Below are positions 1-12,604 of a stretch of 64,000 nt of DNA, in pieces. This DNA is from Dioscorea cayenensis subsp. rotundata. Its lineage: Eukaryota > Streptophyta > Magnoliopsida > Dioscoreales > Dioscoreaceae. The DNA is taken from positions 930,001-994,000 of the forward strand of contig NC_052480.1 in the NCBI RefSeq assembly GCF_009730915.1. The letters are read 5' to 3'. Both the position numbers and the translations under genes were made by a program. A model generated the notes under the pieces. The model worked only from the letters and a program-made list of their open reading frames with translations, was not told the origin of the DNA and ran no database searches. Within the stretch, counting starts at the first letter, position 1, and every line of letters starts with the position of its first letter.

Positions 1-290
1 AATGGCATGATATGAACAGTATGACAGAAGAAACTAAACAACAAACGTACACCTGTGAAAATTTTACTCAATGCTAGAAAAAAAAAATGCACAACCAACA
101 GCATGAACTATTAAGCATTCTACCAAGGAGATCTAGTTCAGATTAGGCACCAATTGCACATGTATTAGAAATTTATCTTGATAATAAGAAGGTTGATTGT
201 TTAAAGGCCTCGGAGTATTGGTTATGGCCATTGTTAGCGACTTGGGAAGCATGAATTTCATGTAAGAAAACCGCTTCCTCAGCATGTAAG

Positions 291-928
291 TTAATAATGA
301 CATTGTCGCTCAACCTTCTCCAATGGACTCACATTGGTGGGTATCTTATACGCTAAACCACCCTATGAAAGGGAAAAAAAAAAGCATAGAGAAACATGAT
401 ATATTATATTCAATACAACTAGACATTTATAGTGGAAAAACTCAATTGTCTTGTAAAAGCAGATCATTTCACTAGCATATATTCTCACTGACAACTTATT
501 AATTTCTTACTGATAACTTATTAGTTTAAATTGGAAAAGGAACAATATTGCACCACATTCTCAAAATGCAGTGGCTATTTCATATAATTTCCAGAGTAAT
601 ATTTGATACAACACAATCAGCAAATCATAGATGGCCTTAAAACTATTAAATAATCATGGACACCTAGACATGGAGAAGAACCAAATAATGGTGCAGTTAC
701 CATAAATTGTCCCCAACTTTATCACCCAAAAAAAAAGTAACTCTCCATGTCTTTCCAAAAAGGAGATGTGCTCAAGCAATATCACTGTTCACCAGCACTA
801 AAGGCTAACCATATCACTCCAAACAAACCAATAATGCAATGCCAACTATTCAGTTAGTAATATTGGTATCTTATGTGCGTATACCTTCTTTTAATCTTTC
901 ATGATGGTCCTCACATCTACTTTCACGG

Positions 929-963
<35 letters not shown>

Positions 964-2328
964 CAAGTTTAGTTGAAAGTTTCATGCCCCAAGTTCATCT
1001 AGACAAACCTCAAAAAATAATTATAACACCAATAATGTTAAGCACAAACAAAGAACTCATAAATAAGGAACTGAGGAAGCATACACAGAAATAATTTATG
1101 GAATGATCACATTTACTAATCTATGTGCCAAATGAGTGTCAGGCCAGCCATTATAAGTTATAACCCATTTAAACCTAGTCCCACAGTTTGATGTGAATAG
1201 GAACTCAATTGGCAAACCAAATAAAATAAAAGCATATTTTTCAAAAACACAACTGCAAGACTGCATCTACTATTAGACATTAAAAATCCCAAAATCATAT
1301 ATAGTAGACAAAGAATGACAACCTAGTCAAAGGATCATCCATACCAACAAATCAACAATAAACTAAAAGGCAAGAACATAAATTAGTATAAATCAATGTA
1401 ATACACTAAACTGCTTGCTTAATTAACTAGATGAAATACTAGCTTTAAGTTCATACCTGCTGTAACCTCTCTCTATTCTGCTCCTCCTACATCAAATTCA
1501 CAACAATATGATCAAAACTATCCCACATTAAACAATCAAACATCAAAATTAACAATAAAATCTTTCCTAATTCTCTTAAATCTAGAATCAATTAGGACAT
1601 AAAAATCAATCACCTCACACTCTACAAGATCAATCAATCAATCACTTATAAATATATCAATCAATCAATCACTTATAAATCACAATGAACACTGAAATAA
1701 CAAAATTTAAAGCTCATTAATTAAATCAGTACCAGTTCTTTCAAAAGCCTGCCATTTTCCTCCTCTAACTGTGTCACCAATGTTTCAAGCTCCAAAGTAT
1801 ACGCCTGCCCAAATTCTATTTCTATCAAATCAAAAATTCAAACTGTCATCAGTTCCTCACCTGCTTCCTCTCTCTGGATCTCGCCGCCGATTCCCGGTTC
1901 TTGATCATCCGCTTCTGGCGCTGCAACGTGGCCCGATCCACCGGATCCATGGCCGACCTCTTCCTCCCCCTCCCACCCTTCCCCAAATCTCCACCCTCCT
2001 CCACCCCATTACCAAACCCTAGCACCTGATTCTCAATCCCCAAACCCACCGAATCCACCCCAAACACCGACCCCGCCATCGCCCTCACATCCTCCTCCCT
2101 CACCGCCCCAGCCCGCGCCAAAAAATCCTCCAGCGTCATCTCCCCATCCTCTCCCCTCCGTCCACCAGACATCTCCCTCCACATCTCCTCCACCGTTCTC
2201 CCCTCCACCGCCGTATCACCATAGATGTTTCGGAGAAGCTCATCCACGCCGATGGATCCAACACCCTTCGCCATGTGATCAGAGGTTGCTGCCGAGGAGG
2301 AAGAGGCCACCACCCTTGTCGAAGCCAT
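291..2328 (-). CDS. Group A bZIP transcription factor (ABI5/DPBF/GBF4-like)
   Basis: Nuclear bZIP factor expected to bind G-box/ABRE DNA. Exons on the minus strand: 2328-1861, 1804-1733, 1486-1457 and, less surely, 362-291; all are phase 0 with GT/AG ends. Exon 1 (156 codons) has the family's conserved N-terminal block around residues 26-41 (VDELLRNIYGD), a second block EDFLARAGAV, and the basic region KRMIKNRESAARSRERKQ at its very end. Exon 2 supplies the leucine zipper start (AYTLELETLVTQLEEEN) and exon 3 EEQNRERLQQ. The first ATG is at 2328; the codon at 2340 is GTG. The usual C-terminus (LMENL...RRVHSMQW) is not visible. The proposed exon 4 gives 23 other residues and a stop, so it may be an alternative end, or the true last exon may lie before position 1. 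Family call firm, last exon weak. Confidence 0.85.
931..958. repeat. (TA)n microsatellite in the bZIP intron
   Basis: About 14 TA units inside the intron between proposed exons 3 and 4 of the bZIP gene. Nothing else recognisable lies in 363-1456, which is AT-rich intron sequence. Confidence 0.8.
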
Positions 2329-2356
2329 AGAGAACAGCACCGATTAGGGTTTCCCA

Positions 2357-4978
2357 AAAGCCATGAGAGCTTGAGAAGTAGTGAGCTTTCGAGAACGTCG
2401 TAGATGAGAGCTTTGGGATGTTGCTATAAATGGCAAACTCGTCGGGACCCGCCTCCGATCCGGTGTTGCCGTTTTGGGGTTGACTCGGTTTGCTCTACCT
2501 CTCCTCACCATTTTGGTGGGAATAAGTGACCTTTCACCTTCTCTTCACGAATTTTTTGCTTTTTCATCCCCCAAACCATTACTTAATTACATTTATATCC
2601 ATACATACATACTCATATTATATATATATATATATTTAGAATTTGGATGGAGTGGACTCGGTTCTGAGATAACTACCGTAGTAGTGAAACCAAGATATGA
2701 TTCATTTTTAACCATGAGTTTATAAATTTTATTATTTATTTATTATATAATTTAGAGATAGATTGATAATTACTTTTAAAAAATTCATGCGAACCATATT
2801 AATGGGATCAAATTATTATTATATTATTATATCAAATTTAAGGTTTTTAGGTGGGATTAAATTTATACAATAAAATTGGAATAATTTTAGAACCAGGTAT
2901 TTAAAAAAATTAATTTTAAACTAGAAATGAATGGTTCATTGTGAGTGTATATAATGTCAAGTTACATAAATATTGAAGCAATAATACTAATGTAAATTTA
3001 TGAGTTTATCAGGCATGTTCAAATTTATTACATTATTGTCATGTCATGACAAAAAAAATATAAATATCATATTAGAATTATAAAAAAAATGTGTATATTT
3101 TGAATAATAAGTTTTGACTTGATTTTTTTTTAAAATTTTAGAGACCGGACCAACCAATACCTCTGCTAATATTTTATTGTTGTCAGAAATAATTTTAATT
3201 TATCCACATTTAAAAAAAAATAATATATCAATGTCAAGCAATAAGCATTAAAAATTAGAAAGTATCAGCCAATAAGATAATTAAAAAAAAAAAACATGCC
3301 GGCAATTATTGATGTTTGAAACTCTTGCACTTGGTTTTCATGCACATTGCCGGCTTTGCACCATGTAGAAGGTGCATGCACTTAATTTAGTGTAAGGTTA
3401 GACATATGATTAAATTTTTCTTCAATATATTGAACTTTAATTAAATTAACGTGAGATTTTAACCTTAATTAAGAATCTAACTAAATTCTATCATGAGAAA
3501 AATAATGAGGTGAAGAAAATCAGAATTACAGACGATGCACGTTTGTAGTATGATGTTGAGTGTAAAGGACTTTGAAGCATAATACCTATGTATTTATAAA
3601 AATACTTCATAATTTATATGCATGTATCCCTACTATATATGATTCCTGTTGTACAAATTAAATACAAGAAGATTAATTATATATATACATATTTAATAAA
3701 ATAGATAAATTACAACTTTACTTATTTATTCTAGATTTTAAAAAAAAAAATTGAAGATTTTATTAAAAATAAATAAATAAATAAACTAGAGATCTCTGTA
3801 TCCAACTATACTAAATACAACTATGGATTATGTTGATTGAGTTTATTGCCTTTTTGATGATATTTTTATTGCATGACCTTATGTATTTTGTTTTTTTTTT
3901 ATTTTTGTAAATGTTCAATTAATTTTTGTAAAAAAAAATAGATAAATCACATTCATTGCAAAGTAAATGTTCAATTAATCACTTTTTGGTGGTTAAATGA
4001 TTTATCATTTTTTTTTAAATAAATCCAACAACATCATGTTTGAAACTAATTAATCAATGTTTCATGAAACATCTTCACTTGCTTGATTACTGTCTCAATA
4101 CATTGCTTTTCAACACTATCAACCAAACAGAACCAACAAAATACAAATTATAAACTAGCTATGAGAATTACTACTGCAAAATTTGGTTGGAAATATTTAA
4201 TTTGTTTATTTCATATATAATATTAAAAATATTTCATGGTTCTATGAATTTAGAACTTAAATTTATGTAACTTAAATAAAGTAAATACATAGATGAAGAG
4301 ATGAAAAATCTGAAATCATGATTTTAACTATATTTTTAGAAACCTAAAAAACATGTATGAGTTACAAGAATATTATAAAATATAGCACCCATAAATATAT
4401 TAAAATTAAATAGCATGCCGGCAAGCAATTAATTGATGCCTTGAAACTTTTGCACTTGATTTTTTCATGCCCATTAGGGACTCTTTGTCAATCTAGATAA
4501 TAAACACAATTAACTAATAGTTAGATAACAGATTAATTAACTTATCTGAATAGTATCTTTCTTGAAAGAATATATGATTTATTTTATTACTTGGCAATGT
4601 AACATCTGATTGTTGTTCCTGTCTTAATATTTTCAACACAACTAGTTTCCTTTATTTTGCCCAAAACTAATTTAGGACAAATGTTATACTAATTTGGCAT
4701 GCATTTTATCAACTTTATTCATTTTATTAAAAAAAAAAAAACTAATTTGGCATGTACTAATTTGTCATATACTAATTTGGCATGCGCTAATTTGGTTTAT
4801 TCACTTTATATATTTTTTTAAAAAAAAAACCTAATTTGGCATGCACAAACTGAACAATATGATCCAAAATTATTTTTTTAATATCATTAACTTTTCTTCT
4901 TGGAGTTGATATTATTGTCATCTTCGCTTCCAAGACTAACATTACATTTTATTTAAAAAAACATATATATATATATGA
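2357..4978. other. AT-rich spacer with short dispersed repeats
   Basis: No gene seen. The first ~100 bp is the upstream region of the minus-strand bZIP gene. Two diverged copies of a ~60-bp segment containing CATGCCGGCAA and TTGCACTTG lie at about 3296-3356 and 4413-4475. A 15-bp unit (ACTAATTTGGCATGC and variants) recurs about six times at 4688-4850. Short LINE-tail-like pieces (ATAGATAAATTA type) occur near 3700-3775 and 3927-3965. Confidence 0.6.
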
Positions 4979-5269
4979 TAATCAAAAGTGGAAATTGCCA
5001 AAAACACCTTGTAAGTTTGCAATATTGCTAAAAACACGATTAGTTTTTGCACTCCTCAAAAACCCCTTCCTTTTGAATACTGATGATTTTTTTTAAACCC
5101 CCAAACATCTAATAGTGATTGATAGAGTTAATTTGGAATTTTTTTGGACTGAAATTGTCCCTTGCGTGGGAAGTTGTGGCAAGTGTGACGAGGGTTTGAC
5201 TATAATGCCCTTTAGGGTCTGATGAGTTTTATTTGAAAATAAAAGCTTCATTTAAAATATGAGGTATGA

Positions 5270-5490
5270 GGTTCTTTTTTTAAAAAAATGAGTTTCCTGT
5301 TTAAAAAAATGAGTTTTCTATTTAAAAAATGAGTTTTTTTGTTTAAAAAAATTGAGTTTTTCGTTTAAGGAATGAGTTTTTCGTTTAAGAAATGAGGGTT
5401 TTCGTTTAAAAAAATGAGTTTTTCGTTTAAGAAAATGAGGTTTTTTGTTTAAAAAAATGAGGTCTCTGTTTAAGAAATGAGTTTTTTTGT
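5270..5490 (+). repeat. GTTTAA-type minisatellite in the small MULE
   Basis: About ten imperfect copies of a ~20-bp unit, roughly GTTTAAAAAAATGAGTTTTT. Shorter runs of the same unit lie at about 6112-6190, 6776-6855 and 7020-7175. The same hexamer marks the spacers of the large MULE. Confidence 0.8.
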
Positions 5491-5627
5491 GGTGTATTTA
5501 TCACCCCAAAAATCATTTATTGCGGTTGAGGTTTGGGCCGATGAGACAAAGCATGCGGCTCACAATCAGCGATCACGTTGCATGAAAAAAATGGGATTTC
5601 AAGTTCGAGAGAAAAAGGTCGCAACCT

Positions 5628-6956
5628 TTCGATGCCTTCGCTCGATGACGAGGAGCATGCGGTCTTCCCGAGGTCGGCGGCGAAGAAGATGAAAAGAGAT
5701 GAGGTCGACGGCGGGGAAGGCGATGAAGGCGAAGACGAAGGCGGCGAGATCGAGCGCTCATCGGCAGCCGCCCTCCCTCCGTTCTCGTCGCCGACTTAGG
5801 CACCATGGATCGAAACCCGGAATGATTCCTAACCCTAACCCTATTGCTATCCATGTTGCGGTCTCCGCGATCGAGAATGGTTCCGTTCAAGTTCGACCCG
5901 TCTTATCCGAGCGTCGCCACGAAGACCTCACCACTCCGACCGCGAGGAGCGTCGCCAGCCGGATCGCCCGATCTGCGATAAAGATTTCTCCTTTAAGACC
6001 CCACACGAGCGAGGCCACGCCGAGATCGCTCGCGGGATCTGGAGCTCGGCACTCAGCGTTCGCGCGAGATCGTGACGATGAGATACTCGATGTCCCTACT
6101 CGATGAGGGTCTGCTTTTAAAAAAATAAGCTCTCTGTTTAAGAAATGAGTTCTCTGTTTAAGAAATGAGTTCTCTGTTTATATGCTTGTTTGTCTTTGTT
6201 TAACTATCGATGTTTCTATTTAATATATTGCGTTTATGTTTAAAAAAGTGCTTAAATATCGTTGTTTCTATTTAAATATGTACGAGTGCAACCTTTCGAT
6301 GCCTTCGCTCGACGACGAGGGAGCATCGCGGTCTTCCCGAGGTCGACGAGCGAAGAAGATAAAAGAGATGAGGTCGACGGCGGGGAAGGCGATGAAGGCG
6401 AAGGCGAAGGCGGCGAGATCGAACCCTCATCGGCTCCACTTCCTCTCTCCGTTCCGTCGCGACTTAGGCGCCATGGATCGAAACCCCGGAATGATCCCTA
6501 ACCCTAACCCTATTGCTATCCATGTTGCGGTCTCCGCGATCGAGAATGGTTCAGTTCAAGTTCGACCCGTCTTATCCGGCGTCGCCATCGAAGACCTCAC
6601 CACTCCGACCGCCGAGGAACGTCGCCAGACCGGATCGCCAGCGCCTGATAAAGATTTCTCCTTTAAGACCCCACACGAGCATGTCAGCTCGAGATCGCTC
6701 GCCCGGGATCTGGAGCTCGGCGCTCAGCGTTCGGCGAGATCGTGACGATGAGATACTCGATGTCCCTACTCAATGAGGGTTTCTGTTTAAAAAAATGAGG
6801 TCTTTGTTTAAAAAATTAGCTCTCTGTTTAAGAAATGAGTTCTCTGTTTATATGCTTGTTTGTCTTTGTTTAACTATCGATGTTTCTGTTTAATATATTG
6901 CGTTTACGTTTAAAAAAGTGCTTAAATATCGTTGTTTCTATTTAAATATGTACGAG
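5628..6956 (+). repeat. Tandem duplication of a GC-rich block (possible captured gene)
   Basis: Copy 1 is about 5628-6288 and copy 2 about 6290-6956. Each runs from CTTTCGATGCCTTCGCTCGA to a shared tail ending ATGTACGAGTG. The GC-rich part is sharply unlike the surrounding AT-rich DNA. Copy 1 has an open frame beginning MPSLDDEEHAVFPRS (acidic, lysine-rich) from 5631. Copy 2 has an 87-codon open frame from 6513 beginning MLRSPRSRMVQFKFDP, preceded by CCTAACCCTAACCCTA. The copies differ by many small indels, so their frames disagree. I do not recognise the protein. A Pack-MULE-style capture of a host gene 5' end is one reading; MULE-native sequence is the other. Confidence 0.6.
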
Positions 6957-7394
6957 TGGCCAAGATTAATTGGTTTTATATCCAGGATTAATTTATCACG
7001 TAAATATTTGTTTTTCTGTTTAAATATTAATGTTTTTGTTTAAAAAATGAGTTTTATGTTTAAAAAATGAGTTTCTGTTTAAGAAATGAGTTTTTTGTTT
7101 AAGAAATGAGGTTTCTGTTTAAGAAATGAACTCTCTGTTTAAAAAAATGAGCTCTCTGTTTAAGAAATGAGTACATACAAAAAGGAATGCAAAAAAGAAT
7201 GAAAAAAATGTATGCAAAAAGGTTTAAGGGCAATGATGGAATTTCATAATGCAGGGGGTAAAAAGGAAGTGAAACAATAAAGGAAGGGTTGTCTGAGGTA
7301 TGCAAAACTCACAGGGGCTGTTTGGGAAGTTTTGAAATTATCGAGGGGTAAACAGTAATTTTCCCTAATCAAAATCATATACTTATTATATATA

Positions 7395-7640
7395 TATATA
7401 TTTAAAAATTAGATAAATCATAAATTTATTTTTTTAAAAAAACAATATAAACAGTAACAAACAAATGAAAGATAAAGCAGAAGGCTCTCACCAGAGGTGA
7501 GGCTTAGAATAACCAGAAAAAGTAAACCAACAGAAACAAAAGTCACCAACCTAGTTGACGAAAGCCACCGTCTGGGAGCACAAGCCTACTCAGGCTGACA
7601 GGAGGAGTAACCAGTTATGGCACAAACATAATACTAATCT
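7395..7640 (-). mobile_element. 5'-truncated LINE 3' end
   Basis: Read on the minus strand this carries CACCTCTGGTGAGAGCC followed by a tail AATTTATGATTTATCTA, matching the layout of the two longer LINEs in the window (CTTCTGGTGAGAGG then GTTTATCCACTTTTT at 48570-48650; the other ends near 53280). Only 3'-UTR sequence remains. It abuts the right end of the small MULE. Confidence 0.5.
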
Positions 7641-10089
7641 ATACATACTATTAAAGTAGATGTATAATCTACTCCGAGAGCGTTTCAAAAAATAATTTTA
7701 ATTTTTTTATAATATTTAAGTTTTTATTTATATTACTTATAATATTAATTTTTGAAAAACATTAATTAAACCTAATTATTTATGCAATAAATGTTCATAA
7801 GGCTTTTGAAATTCAAAGTATAAAAAAGTTTCAAAACTCCTCACAAAATTTTAAAAACTCCGATGCAAACCTCACTTCGGAGGACCAAACACACCCTAAA
7901 CCAAAGTTGAAGGCTAATGAATAATGGCATATATAAGATGGGTGAAGTCCTTGCAAATAGGCAATACGGTATCAAACTAAATATGAATGTTTTGAAACGT
8001 CAGATGGGCCCAATATACATGGGCCACTAACAGCTTGCACTTGAATCACTTGAAGTTGCTAATAAGCTTCACAAGCCCTACAATGACTTCCAAACGTACA
8101 TCCCCTTCTTCTTCTTCTGTAAATTTAAATAGACAACAATCTTATTAGAAAATCTTTGGTCAGCTTTAAAACTTAGCATGTGTTTTCAAAATGAGTTTAG
8201 GCACTATGTATCAACAGAACAAGTGTGTGAATGAAGATATATTATTATTGTTGGAGAGATAAAATGAGCTTTTATATAGCGTTAGTGAAAATAATTTTTA
8301 CTTAAATTTTTTGTGTATTCATCGCAGAGCTAGCTATTTCAAGTTTCTTAAATATACTGGTTGGAGATAAACAAGAAATCTCTACCAGTGCATTAGCAGC
8401 TAGGTATTATTGAAAATTGATTGAAGATACAGGTTGAAAAGAATCGGAAGCAGTGAAGTGAAGATTTGGATGTCTGAAGCTAAGAAATGAGACAATTCTG
8501 TTAACTGTGTTTTGTTCTGCTGCTTTAGTTTGATCAGAAGGGTAATGGAGTCATTTCCTGTGTTTGAAAAACTAGTACTATCGTTGGCTATTAGGTGGAA
8601 AGTAAATGAATGGTGCAGATATGATCTGTCAAGATCTTTGGTATAAGTTCGAGGCAATTCAGGCTTGAGTGGTGAATGTGGTCAAGTGCAGACGCGTGTG
8701 TTATGGCTCAGCCAATGTATCACATTGGATACTGAAGTTTGTGTGTAAAATATAAAATTAAGAACTGATGTTATGTTTTCTAAAGTGATGGTTTTTTTTT
8801 TTTTTTTTTCTGAAACTCTTTTGTACCTCTGTGTAATGAATATTTAATCACAACAGGCTATGGATCAACAAGGAACAATCAAAATAGCAAAAACAATGCA
8901 TAGATCCAATAATTTTCTGGATTTCCCCTATCATTGCTCAACTAAATTCAATTCATTCATTCTTCTTAAGCAATTAAAAACCTCAATCCTTTAGATCTAT
9001 ATCTCCAAGTCAGTAAACAACAGCAGCAATAATTATCCAAGAAAATAACAAGCAAATACTAAAAGAGCTTCCATAGATCAGTGAGTTTTAGATTCAAAAC
9101 AATCTCATAAGATCATACATTTATTTGCAATTAAAATAAGAAGATAACCATCTGAAGATACAATTGGTTGTTTGTTCCTTCTTTATACATATTTGATACC
9201 AAATGATGCTCCAATATTTGGGCTTGGCTAAGGTGCTCAACCCCTTAAATTACTCCTGTGACATCTAGGATGAATGATCATTTTTTATGATTATTTTCTG
9301 AAGGTAGGGTGACTGGTACTTGCTATTTGTCTACTATTGTTTTTTTTATATAGTGCTCATAGATTTAAATCTATGACTAAGTATGGGATATATATTATTA
9401 TTTGTTAATGACAGGTGTTGCCATGTTTATGTTTTGGTTTTAGTTTGATCAATATTTTATTTTTTTATTTAAATCTTATTACTTACTCTGATATTAATAT
9501 TTACGTAAATAAACCTCCACAAAGCAATTGACATATGCTAGATTTTTTTGTCAACCTGTGATCTATTCTATACTTTTCAAAAGATTTTGATACTAATGCA
9601 TTTTAGAAAAAAATGGGGCTTCTTAATTTCCATCCTTCTTTCCTTTCCAATCAACTACCCTCTAATATAAACAGACTTCTAGTATAAACTTGTGTTAGTT
9701 TATATAGCAATCAAGCTTTAGTATTTTTTTCTTTTTTTTATAAAAAAATTAGGTTCAGGTTCATATACTCCACTGACTTTCCTGAAATAAATCAAGTGCC
9801 ATTCAACCCCATGCATTGACTTTAAAATATTTTACAAACAATGCACAAGCTTTATTAGGTTGCTGTTCTTGAAAGAAGATCTGCATTAAATACAGACTAT
9901 TTAATTATCAAAATAAAATCACACCACCATCACAACAAGATCTAGCAAAACATAAAATTGATATACAAAAATAATAATAATAGTCTAATCCATTGAAGAC
10001 TTTTTTTGCCAAGCCTTAGTCATCCACAAGAATATATATATTAATAAAGATTTGGCTTGGAATTCCTCATTTTCAAAACAAAGAAAAAC
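7641..10089. other. AT-rich spacer upstream of the monooxygenase array
   Basis: No convincing gene. An 85-codon minus-strand open frame at 8400-8657 starts at TTG and resembles nothing known to me. The last ~60 bp before 10090 contain an ATATATATTAATAAA stretch that can serve as the MO-1 TATA region. Confidence 0.5.
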
Positions 10090-10375
10090 ATGGATCAAGA
10101 TAACAAGTTTGAAGATGAAAAGGATATGATCCATGAAGTGGTGATAATTGGAGCAGGGATTGCAGGACTTGCAGCTGCCTTAGCACTAAAGAGAGTGGGA
10201 ATCAAGAGCCTAGTTTTAGAGAGATCCAGTGAACTTAGAGCTTTTGGCACTGCCCTTCATATCTTTCAAAATGGATGGAGAGCACTTGAAGTTCTTGGAG
10301 TTGCTGATAAGCTTGACAAAACCTACAATGATTTCTTAACGTATAACACCACTGCTTTCTTTATTTCTATGTATA

Positions 10376-10428
<53 letters not shown>

Positions 10429-12604
10429 TCTTGTTAGTTATTTTAAATGGTTTCATTGCAGAAATATGGCAAGTGTTTCAAATACAGAGACTGGGAGTAG
10501 ACAGTATGTTTCTTCTTCTGGTGCAGGAGCAGATAGGTGTGTATGTATACATAATACATCTGTGGATATTGTATATATTCCATTAATTTTTAGGCTGATT
10601 TTTTTATTTATTTATCTTTTTGGGAAAGTTTAGTTCGGTGACGTTGAGGATAAGACCTATACATAGGAAGTTATTGTTGGAGACTCTTGCTGAAGAATTG
10701 CCACCAGAAAGCATTAAATTTCTTTGCAAGCTCTTGAAGATAAGATCTGAAGTTTTGGAAGACTCTTCCACTATTTATGTTCTTTATTTAGAGGATGGTT
10801 CTGTTATTAAAGCGAAGGTAAGAGTCTCTTTGTTATGATTTTTTTTTTTCTTAATTTTATTTTTATAAAATATTTTCTATATTTATGAAAACATATTTGT
10901 TAGTGCTAATTGTTATGGAAACTAAGTTTGAGAAATAAACACATAAACATATTTGTTATAAAATATTGATGATCAAAGAATTAATTAATAGTTATTCACA
11001 TATTTTTTTTTTAATAAAATAGGTAAATTATAATTTTATTGAGAAAAAGCAGATTGTTATATTCAAATATTAATTAAACAATTTTAAAAATAAAATATAT
11101 AATTTACTAAAATAATTTATGTAAGGATAAAAACATTTGAGTTGCCTATATATTATTTTATTTTATTTTATTTTTTTACAAAGTGGATAAGACATTTGAG
11201 GCATATGCACTATTGAGAATTGATTGTCCATCTCGTGTGCAATATATATATATTATTTTAATCAACTTATAATTTAAATATATGACATTAATTTTGATAA
11301 ATTTTATAAAAATAAAAATCAACTACTTATTGTTGTATAATGATTAAATAAAAAAAAATTAAAAGTCATGATTTTTATTAAAATCAATGATTTCTTGATC
11401 TATTGATATCAAATCCTTTGTATAAAGTATTCGTGTTTTTACCAAAAAAGTGGATTTAAACTTCAGTTCATGCAGGATAATTGCATAAGTGTGTTAAAGT
11501 AGTATAAAAAAATTATTTAATAAAATAAAAAACATTCTACATCGATAATTTATGGTGTTTCTTAAACATATGAGTTTCTAATTAAAATGTGTATCCAAAA
11601 TAGTCTCCCTTTTTTTAATTTTAATTAAAAAAAAAATGTATAACAAACCAATCCTAATTATTTATACTTGTTCCAATTTAGGTAATTGACTTTCACACAA
11701 TATTTTATATGTATTATATATGTGATATAAATAATACACAGGTAGTGATTGGTTGTGAAGGTGTGAATTCAGTGGTGGCACAGTGGTTGGGACTCAAACC
11801 ACCAATTAGTTCAGGGAGGTCAGCTGTCCGTGGAGTAGGCCTATATCCACAAGGACATGACTTTAAGAAGGAACACCAGCAATTTGTTGGAAATGGAATG
11901 AAGGCTGGCTTTATTCCTATTAGCAACACTGAAATCTATTGGTATCTCAACAAAGCCTCCACCTCACAAGGTAGTCTCATACATGCATATAATAAATAAA
12001 TCTCTTTTCCATCAATTTATTCATATAATGTTAAATATAACAATTATTTCATGTCTTTACAACAGACCAAGAGATGGCAAGAGTTCCAGAGATGATAAAA
12101 AGTGAAGTAATGGAGACAACCAAAGAGTTCCCACTAGAGTACAAGCAAGTAGTCAGCCACACTGATCTATCCACACTAACCATAGCACCATTGTTGTTCA
12201 GAGTTCCATGGGACATTGTCTTCGGGCCGAGCCACCGTGACTGTGTCACGGTCACCGGCGATGCCTTCCATCCAATGACACCGGACATCGCGCAAGGTGG
12301 CTGTTGTGCACTAGAGGATGCAGTTGTTCTTGCTAGAAATATCGCAAACACGCGACACAATGTGAGTCATGGCATCGAGATGTATGTGAAGGAACGGCGG
12401 TGGCGCGCGGCGAGGTTGGTTGCTGGTTCGTATATTGCCGGCATGCTTGGACATTGCAAAGCTAGTGGAATGCTTGGTTCGGTGTTGGAGAGTTTCAGGA
12501 ACTCTGTGTTCAATTGGATTTTGCATTCCAAGTATGGTAGCCTCAACTATGACTGTGGGGCCTTGCCTGTTGCTGCTAATAGCAACCTTGAAGCAAAGTT
12601 CTAG
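10090..12604 (+). CDS. FAD-dependent monooxygenase MO-1 (divergent copy)
   Basis: Flavoprotein of the plant MO1/MO2 (salicylate-hydroxylase-like) family; the substrate is unknown. Exons: 10090-10340, 10462-10536, 10634-10817, 11742-11970, 12066-12604; 1,278 nt, 425 aa, all frames agree. The Rossmann motif GAGIAGLAAA is near residue 20; the second FAD motif reads GCEGVNSVVAQW where the paralogs have GCDGVHSVVAQW; the GD motif is GDAFHPMTPDIAQGG. Start: ATG at 10090; the upstream TTG at 10057 only extends the open frame. Two features set it apart: exon 2 codes for a stretch (NMASVSNTETGSRQ...) unlike the GHVTNLI... of the others, and an extra 924-bp intron splits the third exon after ...VIKAK. 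Intron 1 contains (TA)24. Probably the oldest or fastest-changing member. Confidence 0.9.
10377..10425. repeat. (TA)n microsatellite in MO-1 intron 1
   Basis: About 24 TA units, 36 bp after the exon 1 donor. Confidence 0.9.

Larger units (their letters stand above)
4979..7374. mobile_element. Non-autonomous Mutator-like element (MULE)
   Basis: Element 4988-7365 (2,378 bp) flanked by a perfect 9-bp direct repeat TAATCAAAA at 4979-4987 and 7366-7374, the target-site size of MULEs. The left end starts GTGGAAATTGCC and the right end, reversed, starts GGGAAAATTACTG. Both ends resemble the corresponding ends of the 9.5-kb MULE at 53.6-63.1 kb, so the two belong to one family. No transposase is present. 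The core is a GC-rich block duplicated in tandem, surrounded by arrays of a GTTTAAGAAATGAG unit. A perfect duplication suggests a fairly recent insertion. Confidence 0.9.

Noticed and set aside
1849-2340. bZIP start at 2340
   Set aside because: The codon is GTG; the first ATG in frame is at 2328 and gives the family-like MASTRVV start.
5826-5842. Interstitial telomere (CCTAACCCTAACCCTA, also at ~6495)
   Set aside because: Only about two and a half units, present twice because of the tandem duplication; better explained as a telo-box or chance.
5270-7175. CRISPR-like array
   Set aside because: The direct repeats have no spacers of constant length, the repeats themselves vary, and the DNA is plant nuclear.
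8400-8657. 85-codon minus-strand open frame
   Set aside because: Starts at TTG, has no recognisable motif and no supporting splice or promoter pattern.
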